In this document: positions 25,157 to 35,123 of the stretch, piece after piece
Layout of the letters: each line of letters begins with the position of its first letter
How positions within the stretch are numbered: the stretch's first letter is position 1
Notes under the pieces: model-generated
The model's database searches: none
What the model was told of the DNA's origin: nothing
The model's input: only the letters and a program-made list of their open reading frames with translations
DNA from: an uncultured Clostridia bacterium
GTDB taxonomy: Bacteria; Bacillota; Clostridia; TANB77; CAG-508
Direction: 5' to 3'
Length of the DNA stretch: 58,165 nucleotides
Assembly (NCBI GenBank): GCA_944386715.1
Contig: CALXCD010000005.1
Span: 1-58,165 of the forward strand
Position numbers and translations under genes: made by a program

Positions 25157-27144
25157 TTATTCCATTTCTTCTTCTTTTAGTTCTCTTTTAGGTAAGAAAC
25201 TAATTTTATATTTATCTAAAATATATTCTAATTCTTTTGAAAATTCTTTTAACATAACAATTTTTATGGTTGGGTCTTTCCCCTTCAAATAATCATCAAT
25301 AACTTGTTTTAGTTGTTTGATATTTTTCATTTCAGGTTCGATTTCTTTGGTATATTGATTTGCTCTATCCGCCAATTTTTCTTTGATTAATACAATATCT
25401 TCATTGCTTGCACAAGAAATTCTTTGGAACATTTGATATGGGTCATAATATTTAAAAATAGGAATTTCCATACATTGTTTATCAAATTTTTCGTAAAATT
25501 GTTCCATCCTCATTGGGATACATTTAAACACTTCATCTGCTAATTCTTTATATTTTTTATCTAACAATTGTTCATTTAACATATCAAAATGTTTTAAAAT
25601 GTCTTCCATATCTTCTGCTACTTCTTCAATTGCTATTTTCCCCAATTCTTCTTCTGCATTTTCACAATATTGTGATGACAAAGATGCTATGTTCATACCG
25701 TTGAAAAAATATACTTTTTAAAGTTTTCAAATCATAATTAATTAAATTTTTTCGTGAAAAATAGCTAAAATAAGCAAATAATTTAACAATATCAATTAAT
25801 TTAATTTTTCCTTCTTTAACATCTTCAATAATTTCGCTAATTACTCCTTCAAATTGGTCATCTGAAATTTTCCAATATTCTTCTGTTAATAAACGTTTAT
25901 AGGCTGGTAAATTTTCTGTATCCACTGTATTTCTAATAGTTTCCATATTATCCTTGAATAATTTCATATCAAAAATTCTAGTACGTACATAATATTCAAT
26001 AAATTTAAAGAATCGATATTCTGATTTAAAATTATAATAATAATTATTATCAAATTCTTTAATATAAAATTGTCTATTATCCATCAAAATTCTAGAAGAT
26101 ACTAAAATAGATTTATATTCTTCATTATCTTGTATGTTAATAAATTTATCTTTCGTAATTTTTCCAGCTTTAATTTCAAAAGAAACTGCAATCGTAAATA
26201 TTAACATGGTTTGTATAATCCTATTACTTGTATTAGGATAAGATTTATTGACCATTTCATATATTTTCTTAAAATCATTTAATGCATGTTTTAAAATTCT
26301 TAAATTTCTAGTTCCACTTTTATGAAAAGTAGAAATAATAAGTCCTGTATTTTCTCTTAAAAATCGAATTAAATCTGGGTTATTTTCATAACGCATTAAA
26401 ATCCCATTAATGATATAGTCAAATTTTGGTGCATATTCAAAAGTTTCTCCAATTAATTTTTCCTTTATTCTTTCATAATCATTTGCTTTATCAAAAACAT
26501 GCTCAATTTTATCTTGTATTTTTTCTACCATTGGTTTATCAGATTTATTTAATTCATCTTGTTTATCTAAAAGATAAGTTGCAATAAAAGTTTTCATCTC
26601 TAAATTAGAGCTTTTTAATTTGGTTGACAATTCTTTTTCATTACAAATAATAATGGTTTTAATATGGTCATGTTCTACAAAGTTATTAATATATCCCAAA
26701 ATATCAATAACATCTACATTTGCTCTTTCTAAGTCATCAAAACAAAGAACTTTATCATCTGTAGAGAAAAATTCTCCATAATCTACTTTATCTCCATTTT
26801 GCGTTACACCAAAAAAGTTGGCCATATCAATACCAGTTTTTGCATATTCTGGAATAGTCGTTTGTCCATTGGCATCCATGAATCTTCTTAAATTTTTATC
26901 CATTAATTGGGTTGTTTCAATAAATATTTTTTTACTAATTTCCTCCAAATTTGAAATACCATATAAAGACATATAAATAGTAGTATACCTTTTACCATTT
27001 AATTGCATAGACTCTATTTTTTTTCTAATTTTATGGTTCCAAAAATGTGTCTTTCCGAGACCCCCATTCTCCATTAATCATAATAGCATAATCCGTATAA
27101 TCTGATCTCACATAATCTAAAATGCTTTCTACTAAATCTTCCAT
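25157..27144 (-). CDS. KAP-type P-loop NTPase, reading frame joined by two CGGN quadruplets
   Basis: In the zero frame this locus is three pieces. Reading CGGA (27057-27054) and CGGT (25700-25697) as glycine joins them into one 661-residue protein. The first glycine completes the Walker A: INGEWGS-G-KTHFWNHKI. The Walker B-like VLCFDDLERANVDVIDILGY (about 122) and the sensor-like KTIIICNEKELS follow, typical of KAP/YobI-type NTPases. The second glycine sits in IFFQ-G-MNIAS before a Glu/Lys-rich helical tail. Neither later piece has a ribosome site; the first starts at ATG 27144 behind AAGGAGG. KAP proteins are often membrane-linked or phage-defence associated; the role here is unknown. It overlaps nothing but follows comFC by 38 nt. 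Confidence 0.75.
25697..25700 (-). other. CGGT quadruplet / +1 site, KAP NTPase C-terminal part
   Basis: Zero frame CAA CGG TAT GAA continues only 14 codons to TGA. Reading CGGT as Gly enters the 179-codon frame beginning ATG AAC ATA, which has no ribosome site of its own. Confidence 0.55.
27054..27057 (-). other. CGGA quadruplet / +1 site inside the KAP Walker A motif
   Basis: Zero frame GGG TCT CGG AAA GAC destroys the P-loop. With CGGA as Gly the motif is GEWGSGKT, exactly the expected P-loop. Confidence 0.8.
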
Positions 27145-27182
27145 CATTTCCTCCTTTTCTTTTGCTTTTATTAGATTTTTTA

Positions 27183-27872
27183 TTAATCTTTTGCTATGGT
27201 AAATACATCTATTTTTTTGACAGATACTTGTTGCAAAACTTTTGCACATTCCTTTACAGTACTACCCGTTGTATAAATATCATCTATTAACAATATTTTC
27301 TTATTTTCTAACTGCTCCTTATTTTTTAATTGGTACACACCTTGTACATTTTGTAGTCTATTTTCTTTATCTAAAGTACTTTGCGGAACAATATTTTTTA
27401 TTTTTTCTATAGCATCCAGGCATAAACTTAAAGTCTTTTTTTCTTGCTTTTTTTGGACTTGTTTTACTAATTCTTTTGCAATTAATAAACTTTGGTTATA
27501 TCCTCTTTCCTTTTTTCTTTTCTTACTTATTGGAACTGGTATTATTGTATCATAAGATTTAAAATTTTCAAAGAAAAAGTCGTTTTTTAATAAAAAATTC
27601 ACAAAAGTTAAATATAAATAAGATTCTTCTTTAAATTTGTAATTTAAAATTGCTCTTCTTATTATTCCTTGATATTGAAAAATATATAAATGATTTTCAA
27701 AATAAATTTCGTCTTCTTGCTTTCTTTCGACGGTAAATTTAGCTTGATTTTGTAATAATAAATAACACTTTTGACATAAATAATTGGGATTGAATTTTCC
27801 ACAAATTCCACATATTGGTGGATAAATGATATCTAATATTTCTTGAAAAAAATTTTTTTGATTTTTTAAAAT
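27183..27872 (-). CDS. comFC: ComFC-type phosphoribosyltransferase family protein
   Basis: Competence-associated ComF/GntX protein of about 229 residues. The N terminus has a four-cysteine zinc knuckle (YPPICGICGK ... LCQKC), and the C terminus has the PRTase motif KILLIDDIYTTGSTVKECAK (about 195-214) with IIPVPISKKRKKERGYNQS before it. The frame is open upstream as far as an ATT at 27872, which lies 9 nt behind AAAGGAG. The nearby ATG is out of frame and 1 nt from the ribosome site. So either ATT is the start, or a homopolymer indel hides an ATG start. Confidence 0.8.
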   Translation of the reverse strand: MLKNQKNFFQEILDIIYPPICGICGKFNPNYLCQKCYLLLQNQAKFTVERKQEDEIYFENHLYIFQYQGIIRRAILNYKFKEESYLYLTFVNFLLKNDFFFENFKSYDTIIPVPISKKRKKERGYNQSLLIAKELVKQVQKKQEKKTLSLCLDAIEKIKNIVPQSTLDKENRLQNVQGVYQLKNKEQLENKKILLIDDIYTTGSTVKECAKVLQQVSVKKIDVFTIAKD

Positions 27873-27901
27873 TTTTGCATGCTCCTTTCTTTGTAAAATT
27901 T

Positions 27902-27990
27902 AGTATTGACATATTAATATTTTGCAGACAAGACTCAGATTGTTATGCCCCAAGCTTGCATTTGCCAAATAATATTAATATATCAATACT
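27902..27990 (+). repeat. palindromic repeat family, copy 4
   Basis: Core GCAGACAAGACTCAGATTGT...TTTGCC. This copy has two unpaired positions (GACA against TATC in the arm, GACAA against TTGCC inside), so it is the most decayed in structure. It lies between recD2 and comFC. Confidence 0.85.
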
Positions 27991-28061
27991 TGTTACATTC
28001 GTTTGCTCACTTATAAAGTAGTCCAAAATAATATAAATTCACTTAAAATTTTTTATCTTCA

Positions 28062-30348
28062 TTATTCTTGTTCCATTTTATACGCTAATCCTGTATTTCT
28101 TTTTTTGCTATCCACGTTTCCTACCATCATTTTGACAACTTGTTCATTTCCTACAATAATTAATAATTTTTTAGCTCTTGTTATTCCCGTATATAATAAA
28201 TTTCTCGTCAATAACATAGGTGAAGTAGGCGGAACTACCATAATCACTACATCAAACTCACTTCCGCTGTGATTTGTGAATAGTTATGGCATAACTATGT
28301 TCTATTTGGTCCAATTCTGAAAAAGGATACCAAGCTACTTTTTCATCATCAAATTGTATTTCTACTTGTTTTTCTATTTCATCTATATGAATAATGGTAC
28401 CTATTTCACCATTAAAAACACCACTACCTATTTCTTTTCTTCCACTATCTTGTCCTTCTTTTTCCCAATAAATATCATAATTATTTTTGATTTGCATCAC
28501 TCTATCTCCAGCTCTAAAAATAGCTCCCATGCTAGCTTTTTCTGGTAAATTGCCAATATTAGGATTTAATTTTTCTTGCAAAGCTTTGTTTAATTCTTTC
28601 GTTCCTAATAATCCTTTTCTAGTAGGTGATAACACTTGAATATTTTGGAAAAAATCATAATCTCCATAGTTTTTTAATCTTCCTGTACATAAAGAAATCA
28701 CTTGTTCTAACATTCTTTCTGGGTAATTCTCTCTAATAAAGAAAAAATCTTCTTTTAATGTTTCATCCTCTACCTCTACATCTTCTATTTCTTCTATTTC
28801 TATATTTGGCAACTGTTCATCAGTCTCTATTTTTTTCTTTGTAAAAAACATTTTCCCTTGATTTACTCTATGTGCATTTAAAATGATTTTGCTTTTTGCT
28901 GCTTGTCTGAAAATTTTATCTAAATGGATCGTTGTAATTTTTTCTGAATCGATGAAATCTTTTAATACACTTCCTGGTCCTACAGATGCTAATTGGTCTA
29001 CATCACCAACTAAAATCAATTTCGTCCCTTGATAAATACATTTCAATAAATAATTCATTAAAAACATATCTACCATTGACATTTCATCTACAATAATTAA
29101 ATCAGCATCAATAGGTGCTCCTTCGTATTTTCCTGCTTCTTTATATAAACTATCTTCATCAATTTTTCCTATTTCTAACAAACGATGTAAAGTAGAAGCC
29201 TCTTTTCCTGTTGTTTCTGTCATTCTTTTGGCTGCTCTTCCTGTAGGAGCACAAAGAACTACTTTATATTTCTTTTTCTCATAAATATCAATTATACTTT
29301 TAATAATAGTGGTCTTACCAGTTCCAGGTCCTCCTGTAATAATAATCACATTATTTTCGTTTACTAGTTGCACCGCTTCTTTTTGTCTTTCTGACAACAC
29401 AATTCCTGATTGTTTTTCCGCTTCTTTTAATGCTTTTTGTATTCCACTAATTTTTTTCTTATTAGAAGCTTGTTGCAATCTTTTTATTCTTAACGCAATT
29501 TCTTCTTCTGCAACATAAAAAGCATATAAATAAACATATTCCTCTTCTTCTCTTTTTTCTACTACAATCTCCTCTTTTACTTTTAAATTGATAATATTAT
29601 CTTCTACCACTTCTGTTGTTACATCTAAAAGAGAAATCACAAATTCTATCAAATTTTGTTTCAAAACACAAGCATTTCCATTATAGGTACTTCTCATTAA
29701 TCCATATTTAATACCACTTTGTACTCTTTTTTCATTATCATAATGGATTCCCAAATCCAATGCCATTTTATCTACCTGTTTAAAGTCAACTCCTCTTGTA
29801 ATATCTAGCAATAGATAAGGATTTGCTTCTATTTCTTCAATAGCATGAACACCTAATAAAGTATAGACCTTTTTCGCATATTCTGCTCCAATTCCAAACC
29901 TTTCTAAAAAACCTACTATTTGCCATACTTCCCAATTTTCTATAAATTCTGCTGCCATTTCTTTGGCCCTTTTTTCTGAAATTCCTTTTATTTGTGCCAA
30001 ACGTTCTGGCTCTTTTTGAAAAACATATAATGTTTCTTCTCCAAAAGTTCTTACAATTCTTTTTGCTAAAGCCTCTCCTACTCCTTTAATATTTCCATTT
30101 GCCAGATATCTTTCTAAAGCCATAGCTGTTTTAGGCATTAATTTTTCAAAAGTATCAATTTTAAATTGCCTGCCATAGTCTTTATGTTCTACAAATTTTC
30201 CAATTACCTTCAAACTATCTCCAGCATGAACAAAAGGAAGATATCCTACAACAGTAGTTTCTTCTTCCTCTGTTTCAAAAGTTGCAATCGTATAACTATT
30301 TACTTCATTTTGATAAATAATATCTTGTATTTCTCCTGTTATTTCCAT
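28062..30348 (-). CDS. recD2: ATP-dependent DNA helicase RecD2, frame joined by a CGGA quadruplet
   Basis: A superfamily 1B 5'-3' helicase acting in DNA repair without RecBC. The N-terminal OB-like and helix-hairpin-helix region (ANGNIKGVGEALAKRIVRTF) precedes Walker A ITGGPGTGKTTIIKS (about 340), VDEMSMVDMFL (motif II), GDVDQLASVGPGSVLKDF (motif III) and LSPTRKG. In the zero frame the protein ends at HKSQRK-stop in motif V. Reading CGGA (28266-28263) as Gly gives AITIHKSQGSEFDVVIMVVP and then motif VI LLYTGITRAKKLLIIVG, for a 761-residue protein. Without the shift it would lose motif VI and be inactive. Downstream of the split transketolase gene by 25 nt. Confidence 0.9.
28263..28266 (-). 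other. CGGA quadruplet / +1 site in recD2 motif V
   Basis: Zero frame TCA CAG CGG AAG TGA. CGGA as Gly restores HKSQGSEFD, invariant in RecD-type helicases. Confidence 0.85.
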
Positions 30349-30373
30349 TTAATGTCCTTCTTCACTCCATTTC

Positions 30374-31198
30374 TTATTTTTCCTCTAATTCCTGCAATGC
30401 TTGTATATATTGTTCTTCATTTGGAGCTTTTCCATGCCATCCTACTTGATTTTCCATAAAAGAAATTCCTTTTCCTTTTATGGTTTTAGCAATAATACAA
30501 GTTGGTTTTCCTTTCACATTTTTTGCCACATCAAAAGCCTTTATAATTTCAGTTATATCATGTCCATCTATTTTTATAATTTCAAATCCAAAACTTCTAA
30601 ATTTTTCATCTATTGGATAGGAACTCATTACTTCTTCAATGGTTCCATCTATTTGTAAATTGTTGTTATCTACAATCACACATAAATTATCCAACTTATA
30701 TTTATTAGCTGCCATAGCAGCTTCCCATATTTGTCCTTCTTCTATTTCTCCATCTCCTAATATACAATAAACTCGATAATCTTTTCCATCCATTTTCCCT
30801 GCTATTGCCATTCCATTTGCAGCAGATAAGCCTTGTCCTAAAGAACCTGTTGTCATATCTACTCCTGGGACTTTATTTTTATCTGGATGTCCTTGTAGAT
30901 AACTATTAATATTTCTAAATGTCTTTAAATCTTCTACCGGGAAAAAGCCTCGATTTGCTAAACAGCTATATAAAGCTGGTGAACAATGCCCTTTAGATAA
31001 AACTAATCTATCTCTATCGTCCCAATTAGGATTTTTTTCATCGATATTCATTTCTTTAAAATATAAAACAGTTAAAATATCTGCAACTGATAAAGAACCT
31101 CCTGGATGTCCAGATTGATTGCTATATACTGCCTCTATGATTCCTTTCCTTACTTGCTTTGCCATTTTTTCTAATTCTTCTACTTTTGTTAATTTCAA
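30374..31198 (-). CDS. transketolase, N-terminal (thiamine diphosphate-binding) subunit
   Basis: 274 residues covering only the first half of a transketolase, as in split forms. Features: QSGHPGGSLSVADILTVLYF (about 29), SKGHCSPALYSCLANRG, the TPP-binding GDGEIEEGQIWEAAMAANKY with later N (about 150-170), and the VGWHGKAPNEEQY end. Such subunits work with a C-terminal subunit normally encoded directly downstream. Here recD2 follows instead, so the partner must lie elsewhere or be lost. I chose TTG 31198 because GAGAGGTG lies 6 nt before it; the upstream GTG is within the ribosome site. Nine-nucleotide-scale spacing suggests co-transcription with the DUF368 gene upstream. Confidence 0.85.
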   Translation of the reverse strand: MKLTKVEELEKMAKQVRKGIIEAVYSNQSGHPGGSLSVADILTVLYFKEMNIDEKNPNWDDRDRLVLSKGHCSPALYSCLANRGFFPVEDLKTFRNINSYLQGHPDKNKVPGVDMTTGSLGQGLSAANGMAIAGKMDGKDYRVYCILGDGEIEEGQIWEAAMAANKYKLDNLCVIVDNNNLQIDGTIEEVMSSYPIDEKFRSFGFEIIKIDGHDITEIIKAFDVAKNVKGKPTCIIAKTIKGKGISFMENQVGWHGKAPNEEQYIQALQELEEK

Positions 31199-31216
31199 TG
31201 AAAACACCTCTCATTT

Positions 31217-32092
31217 TTATACTTTATCACCTGGTAATGATTTGATTTCTTGTTTTGGATTTTTGAATTTTTTAAACCATTGTTTTAATTTTTTTACATT
31301 TTCTTTCACATCTCCTAAGAAATATGAGAAAGCAAAACCAATAACTACTAAGATAATAGAAATCACTGAATTTAAATTAAATCCTAATCCACAACTTTCA
31401 TTTAATACATTTGGAATAATAGATAAAAATAATCCAAATATAACAGAAAATGTAACTGTATAAAATCTTTTAATCAATTTATTCATAATAAAGGATATCA
31501 CTAATACTCCTATTACTAATCCAACTCCTGCTGGAATTAAAATAGATAAATTAAAATCTGCTATTGAACCTACATATAATTCATATAATCCTAATGAAGA
31601 TAATATTACTGCACTATCTACTCCTGGAACAATAGAAGAACCTGCAACTGCTATTCCAAGAAAAACAGATTGCAATAAATTAGGGTCTGTTATTGTTGGG
31701 AACAAATTTGCATTAAAATGGAAGAAACTAAATCCTATAATAGCCGCAATAATGATAATGGCATAATATTTCTTATGAAATCCATTCTTTTTTACTTCTT
31801 TATAAAAAAGTGGTATGGTTCCCAAAACTAATCCCAAAAATGCATATCTGGTATACATCTCATAATTCACTAATAAAAAATCGACTATTTTACTAAATAT
31901 AATAACGCCTACTCCAAATCCTAAAACTAATGGTAACAAAAATTTAACATTATTTTTAAAGTCTTTAAACAATGTTCCTATTGCTGCAACTGCCTTTTCA
32001 TATAATCCTAAAATGACTAATAACACACTCCCACTTAAACCTGGTGCTATTCCTCCAATTCCTACTATAATTCCTTTCAAAAAATTACGCAT
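31217..32092 (-). CDS. DUF368 membrane protein, second paralogue (PopT-type)
   Basis: 291 residues, about 8 hydrophobic segments in two similar halves. Hallmarks GIGGIAPGLSGSVLLVILG and AGSSIVPGVDSAVILSSLGL match those of the paralogue at 4501-5295. Family members move undecaprenyl phosphate back across the membrane. A hydrophilic C-terminal tail of about 30 residues (WFKKFKNPKQEIKSLPGDK) distinguishes it from the first copy. It heads a probable operon with the transketolase half, recD2 and perhaps more. Confidence 0.85.
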   Translation of the reverse strand: MRNFLKGIIVGIGGIAPGLSGSVLLVILGLYEKAVAAIGTLFKDFKNNVKFLLPLVLGFGVGVIIFSKIVDFLLVNYEMYTRYAFLGLVLGTIPLFYKEVKKNGFHKKYYAIIIIAAIIGFSFFHFNANLFPTITDPNLLQSVFLGIAVAGSSIVPGVDSAVILSSLGLYELYVGSIADFNLSILIPAGVGLVIGVLVISFIMNKLIKRFYTVTFSVIFGLFLSIIPNVLNESCGLGFNLNSVISIILVVIGFAFSYFLGDVKENVKKLKQWFKKFKNPKQEIKSLPGDKV

Positions 32093-32223
32093 GATGACCT
32101 CCCTATTTTTATGATTGATAAACTTAACTACTATATTACCATATTTACCAATATTTTTCTATACTAAACTCTATTTTTTTTGATTTTATCGTTACTAGAT
32201 AATGGCTTTCACTTATTTTTACT

Positions 32224-32319
32224 CAAAAGTATTGATATATTAATATTTTGCAGACAAGACCCGGATTGTTACGCTCAAGATATGTTTTGTCAAATAATAT
32301 TAATATATCAATACTTTTG
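32224..32319 (+). repeat. palindromic repeat family, copy 5
   Basis: Core GCAGACAAGACCCGGATTGT...TTTTGTC with the compensated GACAA/TTGTC pair. Outer arms CAAAAGTATTGATATATTAA. It lies in a divergent intergenic region between a DUF368 gene and the dipeptidase gene. Confidence 0.9.
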
Positions 32320-32417
32320 GATATTTATTTTTTACTCATTAACTAGTAACATTTTATCATATTTGCTTGCCTTCCATGATACAATTATACTATAATAATT
32401 TAGAAAGGACTGGTTAT

Positions 32418-33836
32418 ATGTTAGAAGAATATATTGAAAAAAATAAACAAGAAATCATCACAAAAACACAAGAATTAATTCAAATTCCTAGTGTTTATGA
32501 AAAATCAGACAATCCTTATGAACCTTTTGGGAAAAATGCAAATAAAGCTCTAGAATATATGTTATCCTTGGGAAGGCAACTTGGTTTTCGCACCAAAAAT
32601 ATAGATGGTTACTGTGGGTATATTGAGTTTGGAGAAGGAGAAGAATTAGTTGGTATCATAGGTCATTTAGATGTTGTCCCAGCAGGAGATAATTGGACTT
32701 ATCCACCTTTTAGTGGAACTATCTTTGATAATAAAATTTATGGAAGAGGTGCTATTGATGACAAAGGTCCTGTCATTGCTAGTCTTTATGCCATGAAAGC
32801 AGTGATGGATACCTGCCAAGTTCAAAAAAGAGTAAGACTTATTTTAGGTCTTAATGAAGAAAATGACTGGAAATGTATAGCACATTATAAAGAAAAAGAA
32901 GAACTACCTACCATTGGATTCAGCCCAGACGCAGATTTTCCATGTATTTATGCAGAAAAAGGCACTCTTACTTCTTATTTATTAATGGATTACTCCCCTT
33001 TTCTATCAAAAGATATTATCATTAAAGAAATTGATAGTTATGGAAATGCCTTTAACGTTGTACCTAAAATTTGCAGTGTTACTTTAGAAATTAATCCTTC
33101 TAAAATTTTAATGTGTGATTTGATTGACCATTTAAAAAACTTGATTGCTAATTTGAATTTCGAAATTGATATTTATAAAATGAATGAACAAGAAATTAAA
33201 CTAACTGCACATGGCATGCAAGCTCATAGTGCCCACCCTGATTTAGGAATAAATGCCATTTCTAGATTAATTGTTGTTTTAGATTCTATTTTTAAAACTT
33301 ATTCCATTTCTATTGATTTATTAGATTTCTTTACGCAAAAGATTAACACAGAATATAATGGAAAAAGCCTTGGAATTGATATTAAAGATGAATCTGGAAG
33401 TTTAACCTTAAATGTAGGAGAATTTGCATTAGAAAATAACTTTCTAAAAATTGGCATGAATATTAGAATTCCTGTTAATACCCCAATTGTTGATATCGGA
33501 AATACTTTTTTAAAACAAACTAGTTCCTATATTAATGTTGATTTCCAAACAAAAACTTATAAAGAACCTTTATATATTTCAAAAGATAATTATTTAGTAA
33601 AAACACTTTGCAAAATTTATAATGAAACAACTCACTCTCAAGAAGAACCTATTGCAATTGGCGGTGTAACTTATGCCAGAGCATTTGATAATTGTATTTC
33701 TTTTGGTGCAAATCTACCAGGTCAAAAAGATATGTGTCATCAAACAGACGAATTTATTTCTATCGATAATCTTTTATTAGCTAGTAAAATTTATGCCAAA
33801 GCAATTTATGAATTAACTAAACTACATGATAATTAG
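32418..33836 (+). CDS. M20 family dipeptidase (PepV/Sapep-like)
   Basis: A cytoplasmic zinc dipeptidase of 472 residues. Metal-binding blocks: GHLDVVPAGDNWTYPP (about 80), YGRGAIDDKGPVIASLYAM (about 109), LNEENDWKCIAHY (about 148) and SPDADFPCIYAEKG; the C-terminal His is in KDMCHQTDEF. The lid domain and the motif GGVTYARAFDN fit PepV rather than ArgE or DapE. ATG 32418 is behind GAAAGGAC. Divergent from the DUF368 operon. Confidence 0.88.
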   Translation: MLEEYIEKNKQEIITKTQELIQIPSVYEKSDNPYEPFGKNANKALEYMLSLGRQLGFRTKNIDGYCGYIEFGEGEELVGIIGHLDVVPAGDNWTYPPFSGTIFDNKIYGRGAIDDKGPVIASLYAMKAVMDTCQVQKRVRLILGLNEENDWKCIAHYKEKEELPTIGFSPDADFPCIYAEKGTLTSYLLMDYSPFLSKDIIIKEIDSYGNAFNVVPKICSVTLEINPSKILMCDLIDHLKNLIANLNFEIDIYKMNEQEIKLTAHGMQAHSAHPDLGINAISRLIVVLDSIFKTYSISIDLLDFFTQKINTEYNGKSLGIDIKDESGSLTLNVGEFALENNFLKIGMNIRIPVNTPIVDIGNTFLKQTSSYINVDFQTKTYKEPLYISKDNYLVKTLCKIYNETTHSQEEPIAIGGVTYARAFDNCISFGANLPGQKDMCHQTDEFISIDNLLLASKIYAKAIYELTKLHDN

Positions 33837-33939
33837 TATTTTATGCTATCTTTTCAAAAACTTTTCTTTTTCATGTCATTTTTAATTTTATGATTATTAG
33901 CACTCACATAATCATAACCACACATATAACATCATAAAA

Positions 33940-33975
33940 TTTTCCCCGATAATTTTATAATTACCGGGGAAAGTT
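33940..33975. terminator. bidirectional terminator
   Basis: TTTCCCCG (33941-33948) pairs with CGGGGAAA (33965-33972), extended by TAATT/AATTA, with T runs on both sides. It ends the dipeptidase gene (+) and the DUF1385-like gene (-). Confidence 0.8.
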
Positions 33976-34022
33976 TTTAATTAAAAAACCTTGGAAAAAG
34001 CCAATAAAGGAATTTTCTAAAT

Positions 34023-34733
34023 CTAGAACTTTTCCTTTTCTTTTTTTTCATTTTCCAACCATACACTCAATCCAGCAATGGCAACTAACAATTCTTTATC
34101 CGTCGGCTCACTTGTTGTAAATATCTGCAAGAAATTTAATTTTCCGCATTTCCATAGTATATATAGTACAAATACTATTACACTTATATCACTAACAAAT
34201 GTCCAAAAAAACATCATTATATCCCAAATAAAGATTAGGGTTATAATATTTGTACCACAACCGTTACTATATCGAGAATATCTCTTTATTTCTTCAAGAA
34301 ATGGTACTCTTTTTAATTTACTATATGCATTAAGTACCATATGCTCAGCCGAGTGAAATTTAAATATATTTTTTTCTATTTTTTTCTCTATAACAATATA
34401 CATTACAAACATATACAATATTATAAATGCAAAAAATATAAATAGAAACCGAATCCCCCATATAGGTCCTTTGCTTATTATCACCCTGTCAAGTACTAAT
34501 GAGAAAATTAGAGAAAATGGTAAAAAACTTAGTATAAGAATTTTTTTAGCATTCTCAATTTTATTGCTTTTATTCTTCTCTTTTCTATATTTTTCTATTG
34601 TAGTCCATTCTGTCTTTATATTTCCCATTTCATCCACTATTGAAACAGCAATATAACCTTCATGGCGTTTTGAATAAAATAAAATACCATTGCCCATAGA
34701 ACGTGCATGATCTACTTTTAATTTTGTCCGCAT
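34023..34733 (-). CDS. DUF1385-like membrane protein
   Basis: 236 residues. A hydrophilic N-terminal 65 residues are followed by two transmembrane helices, a cytosolic-type segment and two more helices. The segment KFHSAEHMVLNAYSKLKR ... YSNGCGTNIITLIF (about 121-165) matches the H-x-A-E-H and R-C-G-T blocks of DUF1385 proteins, with N-G-C-G-T here. Function unknown. One in-frame CGG (34451-34449, after ATT) must be a triplet for the frame to reach the motif. Ribosome site GGAGG upstream. Confidence 0.6.
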   Translation of the reverse strand: MRTKLKVDHARSMGNGILFYSKRHEGYIAVSIVDEMGNIKTEWTTIEKYRKEKNKSNKIENAKKILILSFLPFSLIFSLVLDRVIISKGPIWGIRFLFIFFAFIILYMFVMYIVIEKKIEKNIFKFHSAEHMVLNAYSKLKRVPFLEEIKRYSRYSNGCGTNIITLIFIWDIMMFFWTFVSDISVIVFVLYILWKCGKLNFLQIFTTSEPTDKELLVAIAGLSVWLENEKKEKEKF

Positions 34734-34912
34734 AACGCTTCCTCCTTCAAATTTTTATATCTTATATTATACCAAATTTGGTGCAAAAAATCAATCTATA
34801 TGAATTTTTTGTATATATATACTTATAATTTTCTCTTAATTTTTGACAAAAAGCACAGTATAATATTTATGTAAATTACAATAAATTTTCTGAAAAGGAA
34901 AGGAGAAACTGT

Positions 34913-35113
34913 ATGTTTGATTTAACATTATTAGCAAGAGAAACTGGAAGTAAAATTCACTATGAAAACAGCTCTTTTATATGTACTCACCGGAAAGAGA
35001 TTAATCAACTAGCTCAACACGAAGGAGCTCACATCATGCACAACAACGTTATTCTTTTCGAAACAGAAGAAAACATGTATTCTTTTGCTTCAAAAATTGC
35101 TACTATTAAGTAA
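34913..35113 (+). CDS. small protein of unknown function (66 residues)
   Basis: AAAGGAGAAACTGT precedes the ATG, and a strong terminator follows the TAA by 10 nt. The product starts MFDLTLLARETGSKIHYENS; a His-rich middle (HEGAHIMHNN) might bind metal but I do not recognise a family. It contains an in-frame CGG (34991-34993, after CAC) read as a triplet. TATAAT at about 34859 may be its -10; TTGACA is only 10 bp upstream of that. Confidence 0.65.
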   Translation: MFDLTLLARETGSKIHYENSSFICTHRKEINQLAQHEGAHIMHNNVILFETEENMYSFASKIATIK

Positions 35114-35123
35114 TATCCTTTCA

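Noticed and set aside
27183..27880. comFC interrupted by programmed frameshift at its 5' end
   Set aside because: The out-of-frame ATG is 1 nt from the ribosome site; an ATT start or a homopolymer miscount explains it without CGG.
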